Shown one piece after another: positions 25,972-34,465 of a stretch of 64,000 nucleotides of DNA. A model generated the notes under the pieces. That model was given only the letters and a program-made list of their open reading frames with translations, was not told the origin of the DNA and made no database searches. A program made the translations under genes and the position numbers. Position 1 is the stretch's first letter; each line of letters starts with the position of its first letter. Origin of the DNA: Rothia dentocariosa ATCC 17931 (lineage in GTDB: Bacteria > Actinomycetota > Actinomycetes > Actinomycetales > Micrococcaceae); contig NC_014643.1 in assembly GCF_000164695.2 (NCBI RefSeq), positions 1,736,001 to 1,800,000 of the forward strand. Reading direction: 5' to 3'.

Positions 25972-27306
25972 ATGCGTGAAGAAAAGACACCCACGACACA
26001 GGTTCAGCAATCCCACACTGCTGACCAGTCAGACGTATCTCGTGGTACCAGTCGACGGACTCTGATGACGGGCGCAGGTATAGCGGCTGCCTCTGTGGCA
26101 ACTGTAGGCGCTCTTGCTGGATGTTCCGCAGAAGACCAAAAAAATGCTGAGGCCTCGGGTAAGTCTGCTGTTAAAGACTCATATTCTTTCTTTGGTGAGC
26201 ATCAAAGTGGTATCTCGACAGATGCCCAAGACCGCATGTATTTTGCGGCTCTCACTCTTAAAACCACATCGAAGGATGAGATTAAGAAGCTTTTTAAAGA
26301 ATGGTCAGAAGCATCGCGTAAACTCATGGCGGGAGAAATCGTGGGGGAGGACTCCTCCTATGAAGCACCTCCAAAAGATACAGGCGAAGCTATGGATCTT
26401 TCTGCTGGGCATCTAACTATCACCTTTGGCTTGGGGCGATCGTTTTTCGTGGATTCAGAAGGCAAAGATACGTACGGGTTTAAAGATAAACTTCCGCCCG
26501 CCTTGGTAGACATTCCCAAGATGGCGGGGGATGTCATAGAACCCGAACGAAGCGGCGGCGATCTGTGTATTCAAGCCTGTGCTGATGATCCCCAGGTGGC
26601 TTTTCACGCTATCCGAAACCTAGTGCGTATTGCTGCGGGTCGTGCCGTTGTAGCGTGGAGCCAGCTCGGATTTGGGCGTACCGCATCCACGTCAAGTACG
26701 CAGGATACCCCGCGCAACCTCTTCGGGTTCAAAGACGGTACCAACAATATTAAGGTTCAGAATCCAGAGTTGTTGGAAAAGCATGTCTGGGCTTCAAAAT
26801 CTAATTCGGAGGGGCACCCCGATTGGATGGACGGCGGCACCTACCTTGCGGCACGCCGCATCCGCATGATTATCGAGACATGGGACCGCTCCCGGCTACG
26901 GGAACAAGAAGAAATCGTGGGGCGCACCAAAGTAACAGGCGCGCCGCTGTCAGGCGGTGAAGAATTTACCGCTCCGGATTTTAATATGAAGGGCAAATAC
27001 GGTCCCATTATTCCCGATGATTCGCATATGCGCCTGATGCACCCAGACCAAAACAACGGGGTGCAGATGCTTCGTCGTGGGTATAACTACACGGATGGTT
27101 CTGACGGGCTGGGGCACCTGGATGCCGGTCTCTTCTTTATCGCTTTTATCTGTGACCCTCGCACGCATTTTATTCCTTTGCTCAGTACCATGACGGCATC
27201 GGATGCTATGAGTGAGTATCTGCGGCATACCGGGAGCGCGGTCTTCGCTATTCCGGCAGGAGTTAAAGACGAGAACGATTTTATAGCATCAAAACTTTTT
27301 AACTAA
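25972..27306 (+). CDS. efeB: EfeB deferrochelatase / DyP-type peroxidase
   Basis: 444-aa haem-dependent peroxidase that oxidises Fe(II) or removes iron from haem in the EfeUOB system. It carries a Tat signal with RR at 28-29 ('SRRTLMTGAG') and a Cys51 after 'GALAG', so export as a Tat substrate, possibly lipidated. The DyP motif GFKDG is at 252-256 with catalytic Asp255. The 'SHMRL' stretch holds the expected proximal haem His, and 'MLRRGYNYTDG' the conserved Arg. The RBS is weak (GGGAGAATATCTC). The 207-bp gap to efeO holds the stem-loop above. Confidence 0.95.
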   Translation: MREEKTPTTQVQQSHTADQSDVSRGTSRRTLMTGAGIAAASVATVGALAGCSAEDQKNAEASGKSAVKDSYSFFGEHQSGISTDAQDRMYFAALTLKTTSKDEIKKLFKEWSEASRKLMAGEIVGEDSSYEAPPKDTGEAMDLSAGHLTITFGLGRSFFVDSEGKDTYGFKDKLPPALVDIPKMAGDVIEPERSGGDLCIQACADDPQVAFHAIRNLVRIAAGRAVVAWSQLGFGRTASTSSTQDTPRNLFGFKDGTNNIKVQNPELLEKHVWASKSNSEGHPDWMDGGTYLAARRIRMIIETWDRSRLREQEEIVGRTKVTGAPLSGGEEFTAPDFNMKGKYGPIIPDDSHMRLMHPDQNNGVQMLRRGYNYTDGSDGLGHLDAGLFFIAFICDPRTHFIPLLSTMTASDAMSEYLRHTGSAVFAIPAGVKDENDFIASKLFN

Positions 27307-27323
27307 GCTTCGTATTCAACCTT

Positions 27324-27368
27324 TAGCGGCTGGTCTACGTTCATATAGCGGACGTTGGCCAGCCGCTA
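27324..27368 (+). terminator. Terminator of efeUOB
   Basis: 10-bp perfect arms TAGCGGCTGG / CCAGCCGCTA (27324-27333, 27359-27368) with a 25-nt loop starting 17 nt after the efeB stop. No T-run. Confidence 0.7.
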
Positions 27369-27454
27369 TGCGTCATATTGTGGAAATTTAATTTGTTTCC
27401 GTAAGCCCTCAGGGTACTATTGAGCTAGAAATCACATATACATCGTGGGAGACA

Positions 27455-27979
27455 ATGATGACTACTCCAGCACCTCAGTACGATCCGAACACTTTTAGAC
27501 GTGATTCAGCCCCGTCGGATACTCAAGCGATTTACATCCAAGAAGGCGGCGAATCACACGACAGCCTATTTAATTCACCATCGAAACACCCTAAAATTTT
27601 CCGTCTTCAAGAAATCATGATTGTATCGGCGCTTTTGTGCTTTCTTCATGGTGTTATCTCAGCTTTTGCGCCAAACAACTTCAAACCGCTTGAAGGCCTT
27701 CCGGAATTTGGGGTTTGGGGCGGTCTCGTGCTTCTTGCCGTGGCAGCGGTCGTTTATCTATGGGTTTATTTCACCATTCAGAAAGGTAAACGCATCGGTC
27801 TTACTTTTGGACTGATATTTGCGATTTTGGGCGCTTTTATCGCTATTATGTCGATGATCGGCAATATTCTTAACTCCCAGCATTACGGTCTTGTTCCCAT
27901 CTATGCTGGCTGGTTTATCACGAACGTCCTATGGATTCGTTCCGCTTTTGACCCCGCTGTTAAAGAGCTCCTCGTCTAA
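27455..27979 (+). CDS. Four-TM membrane protein of unknown function
   Basis: 174 aa. Hydrophilic N-terminus of about 50 residues, then four hydrophobic segments (about 52-70, 86-107, 112-134, 144-161). I do not recognise a family. GGGAG sits 6 nt before the first of two adjacent ATGs. It stands alone between two hairpin terminators (27324-27368 and 28002-28034), so it is probably monocistronic. Confidence 0.65.
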   Translation: MMTTPAPQYDPNTFRRDSAPSDTQAIYIQEGGESHDSLFNSPSKHPKIFRLQEIMIVSALLCFLHGVISAFAPNNFKPLEGLPEFGVWGGLVLLAVAAVVYLWVYFTIQKGKRIGLTFGLIFAILGAFIAIMSMIGNILNSQHYGLVPIYAGWFITNVLWIRSAFDPAVKELLV

Positions 27980-28001
27980 ATACATAAATGACGACATAAT
28001 T

Positions 28002-28034
28002 CCTGGCTGCATTCACAGAGGTGATGCGGCCAGG
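28002..28034 (+). terminator. Terminator after the four-TM protein
   Basis: 12-bp stem with two wobble pairs (28002-28013 with 28023-28034, 9-nt loop), followed by an A/T-rich stretch. Confidence 0.7.
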
Positions 28035-28257
28035 ATCTATTTAAATTTAACGCTGGTTGCGCTGAGATTTTGTGGAAAGCTTTCGGCTACTCTGATCGGG
28101 AGAATGTTCTGTAGTTTTTCATGCCTAGGGCCTATAGACACAAGCTATCGTGAAAGAAGACTCCAACTGCACTAAACTAGAAAGATAGCGCGTGTCTGCG
28201 TGCCCTGCGGCGCGCCCGCCTGGTGAGAACAATGCACAAATGCAGAGAAGAGTAGTT

Positions 28258-29385
28258 ATGACCGATTCCGTGCAGGAACATGAGAACGCGCCCGAATCAG
28301 CGCACATTCTTGCCCGTATTGCACAGGTTTTAAAAGAGAACCCTGAGAACGGTTTAGAAACCGTTCGAGAAGCCTTCGAGGCAGAACGTGAACGCGCGCA
28401 GAAAGCTCTGCGTGAGCACGCGCAAGACTTTGACTCGCTCAAGGAAGTACGTCTTGGATTCTTTGGCGATAAAGGCAGCTTAAGCCTTGCCAACCGGCAG
28501 ATGCGTGACCTTGAAAACCAACATAAGGGGCCGGTCGGTAAACTTTTGGGACAGGCGCGTGCGGCACTCACCGAGGCTATTGAGGCCCGTACCGCAGAAC
28601 TTGAGGCAGAGCGCGAGGCGCGCATCCTTGCGGAAGAAGCGGTAGATGTCACCGCTGCCACAGCACGCCATTCATTGGGTGGGCGTCACCCTGTTGCGTT
28701 GATGCAGGAAAAACTTACCGATATTTTCGTGGGTATGGGCTGGGAAGTCGCCGATGGACCGGAACTAGAGTCCGAGTGGTATAACTTCGATGCCCTGAAT
28801 ATTAAGCCAGATCATCCGGCACGCGAGATGCAGGATACTTTCTATGTAGAGCCTAAAGAAACGCATCTTCTTTTGCGCACCCATACCTCTCCGGTACAGA
28901 TGCGTTCCATGCTTACCCGTGAGCTGCCACTGTACATTGTGTGCCCTGGTCAGGTTTATCGCACAGATGAGCTTGATGCTACGCACACTCCAGTATTCCA
29001 TCAGATTGAAGGCTTGGCAGTCGATAAGGGACTGACCATGGCTGATCTGAAGGGCACTCTCGAATATATGGCGCGTGCAATGTTTGGTGAGGACGCGAAG
29101 ATTCGTTTGCGTCCGAACTTCTTTCCCTTCACGGAACCTTCTGCAGAGCTCGACCTATGGCACCCCCACGCGAAAGGCGGGCCCCAGTGGATTGAGTGGG
29201 GCGGTTGCGGCATGGTGCATCCCAATGTTTTACGTGCCGCTGGCATTGACCCCAATGTATATTCGGGTTTTGCGTTCGGCATGGGTATTGAGCGTACCCT
29301 CATGTTCCGTAATAATGTCCTTGATATGCACGACATGATTGAGGGCGATATCCGTTTCTCTGAACAGTTCGGGATGGAGATTTAG
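28258..29385 (+). CDS. pheS: Phenylalanyl-tRNA synthetase alpha subunit
   Basis: Catalytic subunit of the α2β2 enzyme that charges tRNA-Phe. 375 aa from the ATG at 28258, the likely start since relatives begin with a similar acidic stretch and the upstream region is promoter-like. An N-terminal coiled-coil tRNA-binding arm covers about 25-105. Class II motif 2 is 'QVYRTDELDATHTPVFHQIEG' and motif 3 'GFAFGMGIERTLMF'. pheT follows 5 nt after the stop, so they are co-transcribed. Confidence 0.97.
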   Translation: MTDSVQEHENAPESAHILARIAQVLKENPENGLETVREAFEAERERAQKALREHAQDFDSLKEVRLGFFGDKGSLSLANRQMRDLENQHKGPVGKLLGQARAALTEAIEARTAELEAEREARILAEEAVDVTAATARHSLGGRHPVALMQEKLTDIFVGMGWEVADGPELESEWYNFDALNIKPDHPAREMQDTFYVEPKETHLLLRTHTSPVQMRSMLTRELPLYIVCPGQVYRTDELDATHTPVFHQIEGLAVDKGLTMADLKGTLEYMARAMFGEDAKIRLRPNFFPFTEPSAELDLWHPHAKGGPQWIEWGGCGMVHPNVLRAAGIDPNVYSGFAFGMGIERTLMFRNNVLDMHDMIEGDIRFSEQFGMEI

Positions 29386-29390
29386 ACACT

Positions 29391-31943
29391 ATGCGTATAC
29401 CCCTATCATGGCTGCGCGAATTTGCGCCTGTTCCCGCGGATGCTTCGGCTGAGGACGTTCTTGCAACTCTCGTGAAGGTAGGTCTAGAGGAAGAGGATGT
29501 TCATCGTCCTACCGATGAGATTTCCGGTCCCATCGTGGTCGGTCAGGTGCTTTCACTGGAGCCCGAAACTCACTCCAACGGCAAGACCGTGAATTGGTGC
29601 CAGGTGCGCGTAGTTCCCGAAGGACAAACACAGACTCTCACCGGCAAAGGCATTGAAGAATCCGGCGTGCAGGGTATTATCTGCGGTGCCCACAACTTCA
29701 AGGTCGGCGACAAAGTCGTAGTAACTCTTCCCGGCGCCGTACTGCCCGGAAACTTCGCCATTACCGCCCGCAAAACCTATGGGCACAAGTCTGCCGGTAT
29801 GATCGCTTCTACCCGAGAGCTGGGGATTGGTGAAGATCACGGTGGTATTTTGGTGCTCTCTACGCTGGGTCTTGACCCGGAACTTGGTTCCGATGCGTTG
29901 GAACTTTTGGGTCTGCATGACGAAGCAGCAGAGGTTAATGTGACTCCCGACCGCGGATATGCGTTTTCGATTCGCGGTATTGCCCGTGAATATGCGCATG
30001 CGACCGGAACTTCTTTTAACGACTTCGTTCTGGAATACGGCGCTCGCGCCCCCAAGGCTAACTCTGAAGGCATCTCGGTACGTCTAGAGGATTCCGCGCC
30101 AATTCACGATAACCCGGCAACTATACGCTTCACCATGCGCCAGGTTAATGGTGTGGATGCAACCGCGCCAGTACCCACGTGGATGGCTTCACGCTTGCGC
30201 TTAGCGGGTGTGCGTTCTATCTCGCTGCCGGTTGATATTTCCAATTACGTGATGCTTGAGACTGGTCAGCCGCTGCACTTCTATGATGCCGATAAGGTAC
30301 AGGGAGAAATCGTTGTGCGCCGAGCAGTCGCAGGGGAGAAGCTGACGACTTTGGACGGCGTTGAACGCGACTTGCATCCAGAGGACATCGTGATTACCGA
30401 TGATTCCGGCGTTATCGGTCTTGCTGGTGTCATGGGCGGTGCTTCTACCGAGGTTACGGCTGAGACGAAGAATATTCTGATCGAGGCGGCGCGTTTCGAT
30501 GAGGTATCTATTGCGCGTACTGCCCGTCGCCATAAGCTGATCTCTGAGGCATCTAAACGCTTTGAACGCGGGGTCGATACAAAACTTCAGCCAGCGGCTG
30601 CCCAGCGTGCAGTTGAGCTACTTGTCGAGCTCGCAGCAGGAGTTGCGGATGCAGGGGTGACCGATGTAGTGATTTCTCGCGATCCGGTGGTCATCGACCT
30701 TCCCCGGGATTACGTGGCGAACCGTATCGGGGTGGAGTACTCACCCGAACAGATCGTCAATACTCTCACAGAAATAGGATGTGAGGTTGAGGCGACCGCG
30801 ACGGGATACACCGTAAAAGCTCCTTCGTGGCGTAATGATTTGCTGGCTCCGGAAGATCTAGCGGAAGAAATTGCTCGTTTGGATGGATACGAGAATATTC
30901 CGTACACTCTACCCGTCGCTCCCGCAGGTCACGGATATACCCCAGAACAAGCCGCCCGTCGGCGAGCTGCTAATGCGCTCGCGGCAGCTGGGTTGACCGA
31001 GGTTTTCGCTTACCCCTTCGTCTCGGAGGAAGCGAATAATCTTTGGTCTTCGCCAACCGCTGGCGAAAAAGTGAACTCGGTACGGTTAGCGAACCCAATT
31101 TCTTCTGCTGAGGGATGGCTGCGTCGCTCGCTCCTGCCCGGTTTAACAGAGGTTTTGCAGCGGAATCTCTCGCGCGGTTTCAAAAACTTGAAGATTTTTG
31201 AAGCTGGCCGCGTTTTTATTCCTGGTGAACGACAGGGCTCCGCTAGTATCCCTCCTTTGGGTGAACGGCCCAGTGATGAGGTTCTTGCGGATTTGAACGC
31301 GGGTATCCCCGAGCAGCCTGTGTATTTTAGTGGCCTGTTTGCTGGTGCTGAGCACGAGCCAATGCCTGGCACTCAGGCTCGTGCCTATGACTGGCGCGAT
31401 GCGCTGGATGCGGCGCGCCTCATCGCGGATGTTTTAGGTGTTGAGATTGTGATTGCCCAAGGAACCCATCAGGCATTCCATCCTGGACGAACCGCTCAGC
31501 TCCGCACACAGGACGGACAAACTATTGGTTATGCTGGCGAGCTGCATCCGAAGCTCCTGCAGACCGAGAATCTCCCTGAACGTACCTGTGCTTTTGAGGT
31601 GAACTTTACTGAACTGTTTGCTTCCCGCTCGGGTGTGCCTCAGGCATCGCCTATTTACGGTTATCCGGCAGCTACTCAGGATGTTGCTCTTGTGGTCGAT
31701 GAGGATATTCCTGCTTCTGAGGTAGCTCAGGCTCTTCGTGATGGCGCTGGGGAATTGCTCGAAGATTTGCGAGTCTTCGATGATTATCGTGGTCAGGGTG
31801 TCGAGAGCGGTAAAAAATCATTGGCGTTTGCTATGCGCTTCCGCGCACCTGATCGCACGCTCACTGCTGAAGAAGCAAGCGCTTCGCGTGAGGCAGCGGT
31901 TGCTGTTGCTGCGGAACGCTTTGGGGCTGTGGCGCGTGTGTAG
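29391..31943 (+). CDS. pheT: Phenylalanyl-tRNA synthetase beta subunit
   Basis: 850-aa editing/tRNA-binding subunit. Domain order: N-terminal 'MRIPLSWLREFAPV', EMAP/OB tRNA-binding domain (about 40-150), B3/B4 editing domain ('SLPVDISNYVMLETGQPLHFYD'), B5 ('IGCEVEATATGYTVKAPSWRNDLLAPEDLAEEIARLDGY'), class II-like core, and a C-terminal ferredoxin-fold anticodon-binding domain ('PATQDVALVVDEDIPASEV'). Full length. Relatives have argC-argJ-argB-argD-argF next; here a membrane protein gene follows instead. Confidence 0.97.
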   Translation: MRIPLSWLREFAPVPADASAEDVLATLVKVGLEEEDVHRPTDEISGPIVVGQVLSLEPETHSNGKTVNWCQVRVVPEGQTQTLTGKGIEESGVQGIICGAHNFKVGDKVVVTLPGAVLPGNFAITARKTYGHKSAGMIASTRELGIGEDHGGILVLSTLGLDPELGSDALELLGLHDEAAEVNVTPDRGYAFSIRGIAREYAHATGTSFNDFVLEYGARAPKANSEGISVRLEDSAPIHDNPATIRFTMRQVNGVDATAPVPTWMASRLRLAGVRSISLPVDISNYVMLETGQPLHFYDADKVQGEIVVRRAVAGEKLTTLDGVERDLHPEDIVITDDSGVIGLAGVMGGASTEVTAETKNILIEAARFDEVSIARTARRHKLISEASKRFERGVDTKLQPAAAQRAVELLVELAAGVADAGVTDVVISRDPVVIDLPRDYVANRIGVEYSPEQIVNTLTEIGCEVEATATGYTVKAPSWRNDLLAPEDLAEEIARLDGYENIPYTLPVAPAGHGYTPEQAARRRAANALAAAGLTEVFAYPFVSEEANNLWSSPTAGEKVNSVRLANPISSAEGWLRRSLLPGLTEVLQRNLSRGFKNLKIFEAGRVFIPGERQGSASIPPLGERPSDEVLADLNAGIPEQPVYFSGLFAGAEHEPMPGTQARAYDWRDALDAARLIADVLGVEIVIAQGTHQAFHPGRTAQLRTQDGQTIGYAGELHPKLLQTENLPERTCAFEVNFTELFASRSGVPQASPIYGYPAATQDVALVVDEDIPASEVAQALRDGAGELLEDLRVFDDYRGQGVESGKKSLAFAMRFRAPDRTLTAEEASASREAAVAVAAERFGAVARV

Positions 31944-31968
31944 ACGCACTATGGCATAGTTCATCACT

Positions 31969-32011
31969 CTAGCGCCCCTTCGCCCGTTACATGGATCAGA
32001 AGGGGCGTTAG
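31969..32011 (+). terminator. Terminator of pheST
   Basis: 13-nt arms 31969-31981 and 31999-32011 (12 Watson-Crick or wobble pairs, 17-nt loop) 26 nt after the pheT stop. Confidence 0.75.
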
Positions 32012-32156
32012 CTATGTGTTCATACGAGTCATGTACTTGCCAAGTTGTAGGTGAGCGTTAGAAAATCGTCACTCTGTGAAGGTTCTATCACGTCTTAACT
32101 TTCCGTAAGGCTAAGGCACCGGTACCCTAGTACAGGAAACACGATAAGGAGAGCGC

Positions 32157-32918
32157 ATGACACAGCGTGATGACGAATACGAAGACGTCGATTACGAGGG
32201 TACTGAAGAATCCAGGGATGATTTTTTCGGCATGAGCGATGCCGACGATGAATACTACGAAGAACGACCCCACATCAACTGGGTATCGGTATTTAGCGTA
32301 CTTCTGGCTATCGTGGTTGCAATCGTTCTGTGCGTTGTGGGTGTTCGTGCGCTTTTCTCCGCGAATCAGGACGCGGAATACGAGGGCAAAAGCTGGGTTA
32401 TTGAAGGCAGTTACGTTGATTTGACCCCCGATTTAGAAACAGACTCGAATGTAGCGCAATATAAGGGTAATCTGCCGAAGGATAACCGCATCGACGGCAT
32501 GAAATATCGCTCGAACCTGAAGGACACCTATGAGGTCCATGCGGGTGAAAATATCGATTTCCGTGGTACGCAGACTGGAAACTATGCGCAGGATTTCCCC
32601 CGTGAGGTAAGTGCTTTAGTCGCAGAGACCTCTGACCACCAGATTGAGGTTGTTCGTACCGGTGAAAAAGGAAGCGTTAAAGCGATTGAGCAGGGCAGCG
32701 TAGGTCAGCAGTACCTTGTTGGCTGGGGTAGTTTTGCGCTAGCTCTTGTTGTGTTGATCGGTGGATGCGCCTTTGGCATATGGTCTAATCGCCGCTCTCG
32801 TGTTGATTATGTAGATGTCGACGGATTCGAGGAATCTGACGACTATGAAGAGGACGATGAGGGCTACATCGTTGAGGAAGAATCTTCACAGGACGATGTA
32901 GAGTCGCGGCAAAAGTAG
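32157..32918 (+). CDS. Acidic two-TM membrane protein, unknown
   Basis: 253 aa. A very acidic, Tyr-rich N-tail (about 1-38, repeated DEYxE), TM1 about 43-67, an extracytoplasmic loop of about 120 residues with 'YEGKSWVIEGSYVDLTPDLETD' and 'NRIDGMKYRSNLKDTY', TM2 about 189-207, then again a very acidic, Tyr-containing C-tail. With both tails inside, it resembles a scaffold that could bind basic partners. I do not recognise a family. RBS AAGGAGAG precedes the ATG. It occupies the place where the argCJBDF genes lie in related genera. Confidence 0.6.
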   Translation: MTQRDDEYEDVDYEGTEESRDDFFGMSDADDEYYEERPHINWVSVFSVLLAIVVAIVLCVVGVRALFSANQDAEYEGKSWVIEGSYVDLTPDLETDSNVAQYKGNLPKDNRIDGMKYRSNLKDTYEVHAGENIDFRGTQTGNYAQDFPREVSALVAETSDHQIEVVRTGEKGSVKAIEQGSVGQQYLVGWGSFALALVVLIGGCAFGIWSNRRSRVDYVDVDGFEESDDYEEDDEGYIVEEESSQDDVESRQK

Positions 32919-32929
32919 CACAGTAGTAG

Positions 32930-32974
32930 GCGGAACCTGACTTTGTAGAATATGCGAGGTCAGGTTCCGCTTTT
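32930..32974 (+). terminator. Terminator after the acidic membrane protein
   Basis: Perfect 12-bp stem (32930-32941 with 32959-32970) followed by TTTT. Confidence 0.9.
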
Positions 32975-33042
32975 GTATGCGGGAATAGAGGATATAAAGT
33001 CCACAAAGTATGCTAGGAACGTAAAAGTTTTCAAATAAAGTT

Positions 33043-33077
33043 GCGCATAATCGATATTTAGGTCGCATAATTATGTG
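33043..33077. promoter_or_regulatory. Pair of candidate ARG boxes upstream of argR
   Basis: CGCATAAT occurs at 33044 and again at 33064, exactly 20 bp apart. The second copy is the core of the palindrome CATAATTATG (33066-33075). Paired AT-rich half-palindromes two helical turns apart are the normal layout of ArgR operators. Autoregulation is inferred. Confidence 0.45.
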
Positions 33078-33176
33078 TATATGTATTATCTTTGAGTATT
33101 GAGAGCGGTGCGGTACCTCGTGGGGTCCGTGACTAGACTCAACCTGTGGTTGGAACCGAAGGAAGTAGAAGACAAA

Positions 33177-33659
33177 ATGCCTTTCCCCTCGACAAAAATC
33201 GCGCGTCAGGCACGTATCGTGGAATTGTTGCAGACCCGCCGTGTACGTTCTCAGGCTGAGCTGGCGCAATATCTTACCGATGACGGTATGAAAGTTACTC
33301 AGGCTACGCTCTCACGTGATCTTGTAGAAATTGGTGCTGAACGTATTCTTGATGAGGGTGCTGGTCTCATATATGCTGTTCCAAACTATCCTGCGCGTCG
33401 TGGGGGAGGGGCAGCTCCCGATGCACGCATGATTTCGCTCTTTAAAGAGCTGCTTATCACGGCGGAAGGCTCGGGCAATATTGCGGTTTTGCGTACCCCA
33501 CCCGGTGCCGCGCAATTCCTAGCGTCCTCTATCGATCAGAGCGGCTTAGAGGCAATTCTTGGCACAATAGCTGGAGACGATACCGTAATGGTAATATCCC
33601 GCGATCCTGCTGGTGGACAGGAACTTGCAGCTAGTTTCTTGGCATGGTCTACAAACTAA
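33177..33659 (+). CDS. argR: Arginine repressor ArgR
   Basis: 160-aa arginine-responsive repressor. N-terminal winged helix (about 1-75, 'QARIVELLQTRRVRSQAELAQYL...VTQATLSRDLVEIGA') and C-terminal hexamerisation/arginine-binding domain ('LRTPPGAAQFLASSIDQSGLEAILGTIAGDDTVMVI', with the GT-AGDDT arginine-binding Asp pair). The ATG at 33177 has AAGGAAG 9-15 nt upstream; the long in-frame upstream extension overlaps the promoter. In relatives argR is the last gene of argCJBDFR and is followed by argG/argH. Here it stands alone, so its targets must be elsewhere or lost. Confidence 0.95.
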   Translation: MPFPSTKIARQARIVELLQTRRVRSQAELAQYLTDDGMKVTQATLSRDLVEIGAERILDEGAGLIYAVPNYPARRGGGAAPDARMISLFKELLITAEGSGNIAVLRTPPGAAQFLASSIDQSGLEAILGTIAGDDTVMVISRDPAGGQELAASFLAWSTN

Positions 33660-33771
33660 TAAAAGACTTTATTGAATATTCAGATACGTTGAATGCCGTG
33701 TAAAGCTATGGTTTGCACGAGGCGGTGGGCGCAAAATTGAGACGTGATGGTTTGTTCCCACTGCCTCTGTG

Positions 33772-34209
33772 CTATTCAGCGGTTGATGCTGCCGTAGCAA
33801 GAAGTTCTTGCATACGTGGTAGGTCGAAGAACCGGGCAACATCCGCAGGGGTTTGTGTACCTAAAGACGCATTGGCGCCAGCATCAAGAAGCAACTGAGA
33901 GATAGTGAGGTTATCGCGGAATACCGCGCAGACTAACGCCGTTTGCCCACGGTCATTGAGACGATCTGGGTCTGCGCCCGCTTTGAGAAGAACGCGCACG
34001 ATTTCTTCATGCTCATGGTAAGCGGCAAGGATGAGGAGGGTGTCTCCGTGGGAGTTTGTGAGATTTACCGGTATGCCTTGATCGAGGAGCGACTGGAGCG
34101 CAATAGGCTTATTATTGCGGGCAAGGTCGAAGATCGAATTGAGGAATTCGAGCTCTTGGTCTTTTAGCTCGGGGGAGACCTGAGATGATGTTGAAAAGTT
34201 ATCGGTCAT
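33772..34209 (-). CDS. Ankyrin repeat protein
   Basis: 145 aa with about three ankyrin repeats covering residues about 35-140 ('NSHGDTLLILAAYHEHEEIVRVLLKAGADPD', 'NDRGQTALVCAVFRDNLTISQLLLDAGANA'). No signal peptide or TM segment, so cytoplasmic; a protein-interaction role is the only safe statement. The start MTDN (34209) was chosen for its AGGAAG RBS at 6-7 nt. Small ankyrin proteins of this kind are often found near catalase genes in Actinobacteria, but none is here. Confidence 0.8.
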   Translation of the reverse strand: MTDNFSTSSQVSPELKDQELEFLNSIFDLARNNKPIALQSLLDQGIPVNLTNSHGDTLLILAAYHEHEEIVRVLLKAGADPDRLNDRGQTALVCAVFRDNLTISQLLLDAGANASLGTQTPADVARFFDLPRMQELLATAASTAE

Positions 34210-34465
34210 GGAGGCTTCCTGCATGAGAGATTATCGTTTATTTTGATTTATTCGTAAATACTATTATGAATTCATCAGAATACAAATTTGTTGAATAAAT
34301 GTGACAGGTAAAAAGCTCGGTTTATAGGTATGCTGTAAACTCTGCCTGAGATTGACGGGTTTAGAATGGAGAAGGCTAAACAAACGCCATATTGTGCTGT
34401 TAGCACTACCCCGAGTTAGAGCTTTTTCATGCTACGCAAGAACATACAACAGGAATAAAGAAACG

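Noticed and set aside
28136..28197. Long-range helix (AGACAC-GCTATC with GATAGC-GTGTCT) as a pheS attenuator or T-box
   Set aside because: No T-box sequence or terminator is present and a -10-like TAAACT inside the loop suggests transcription starts after the left arm.
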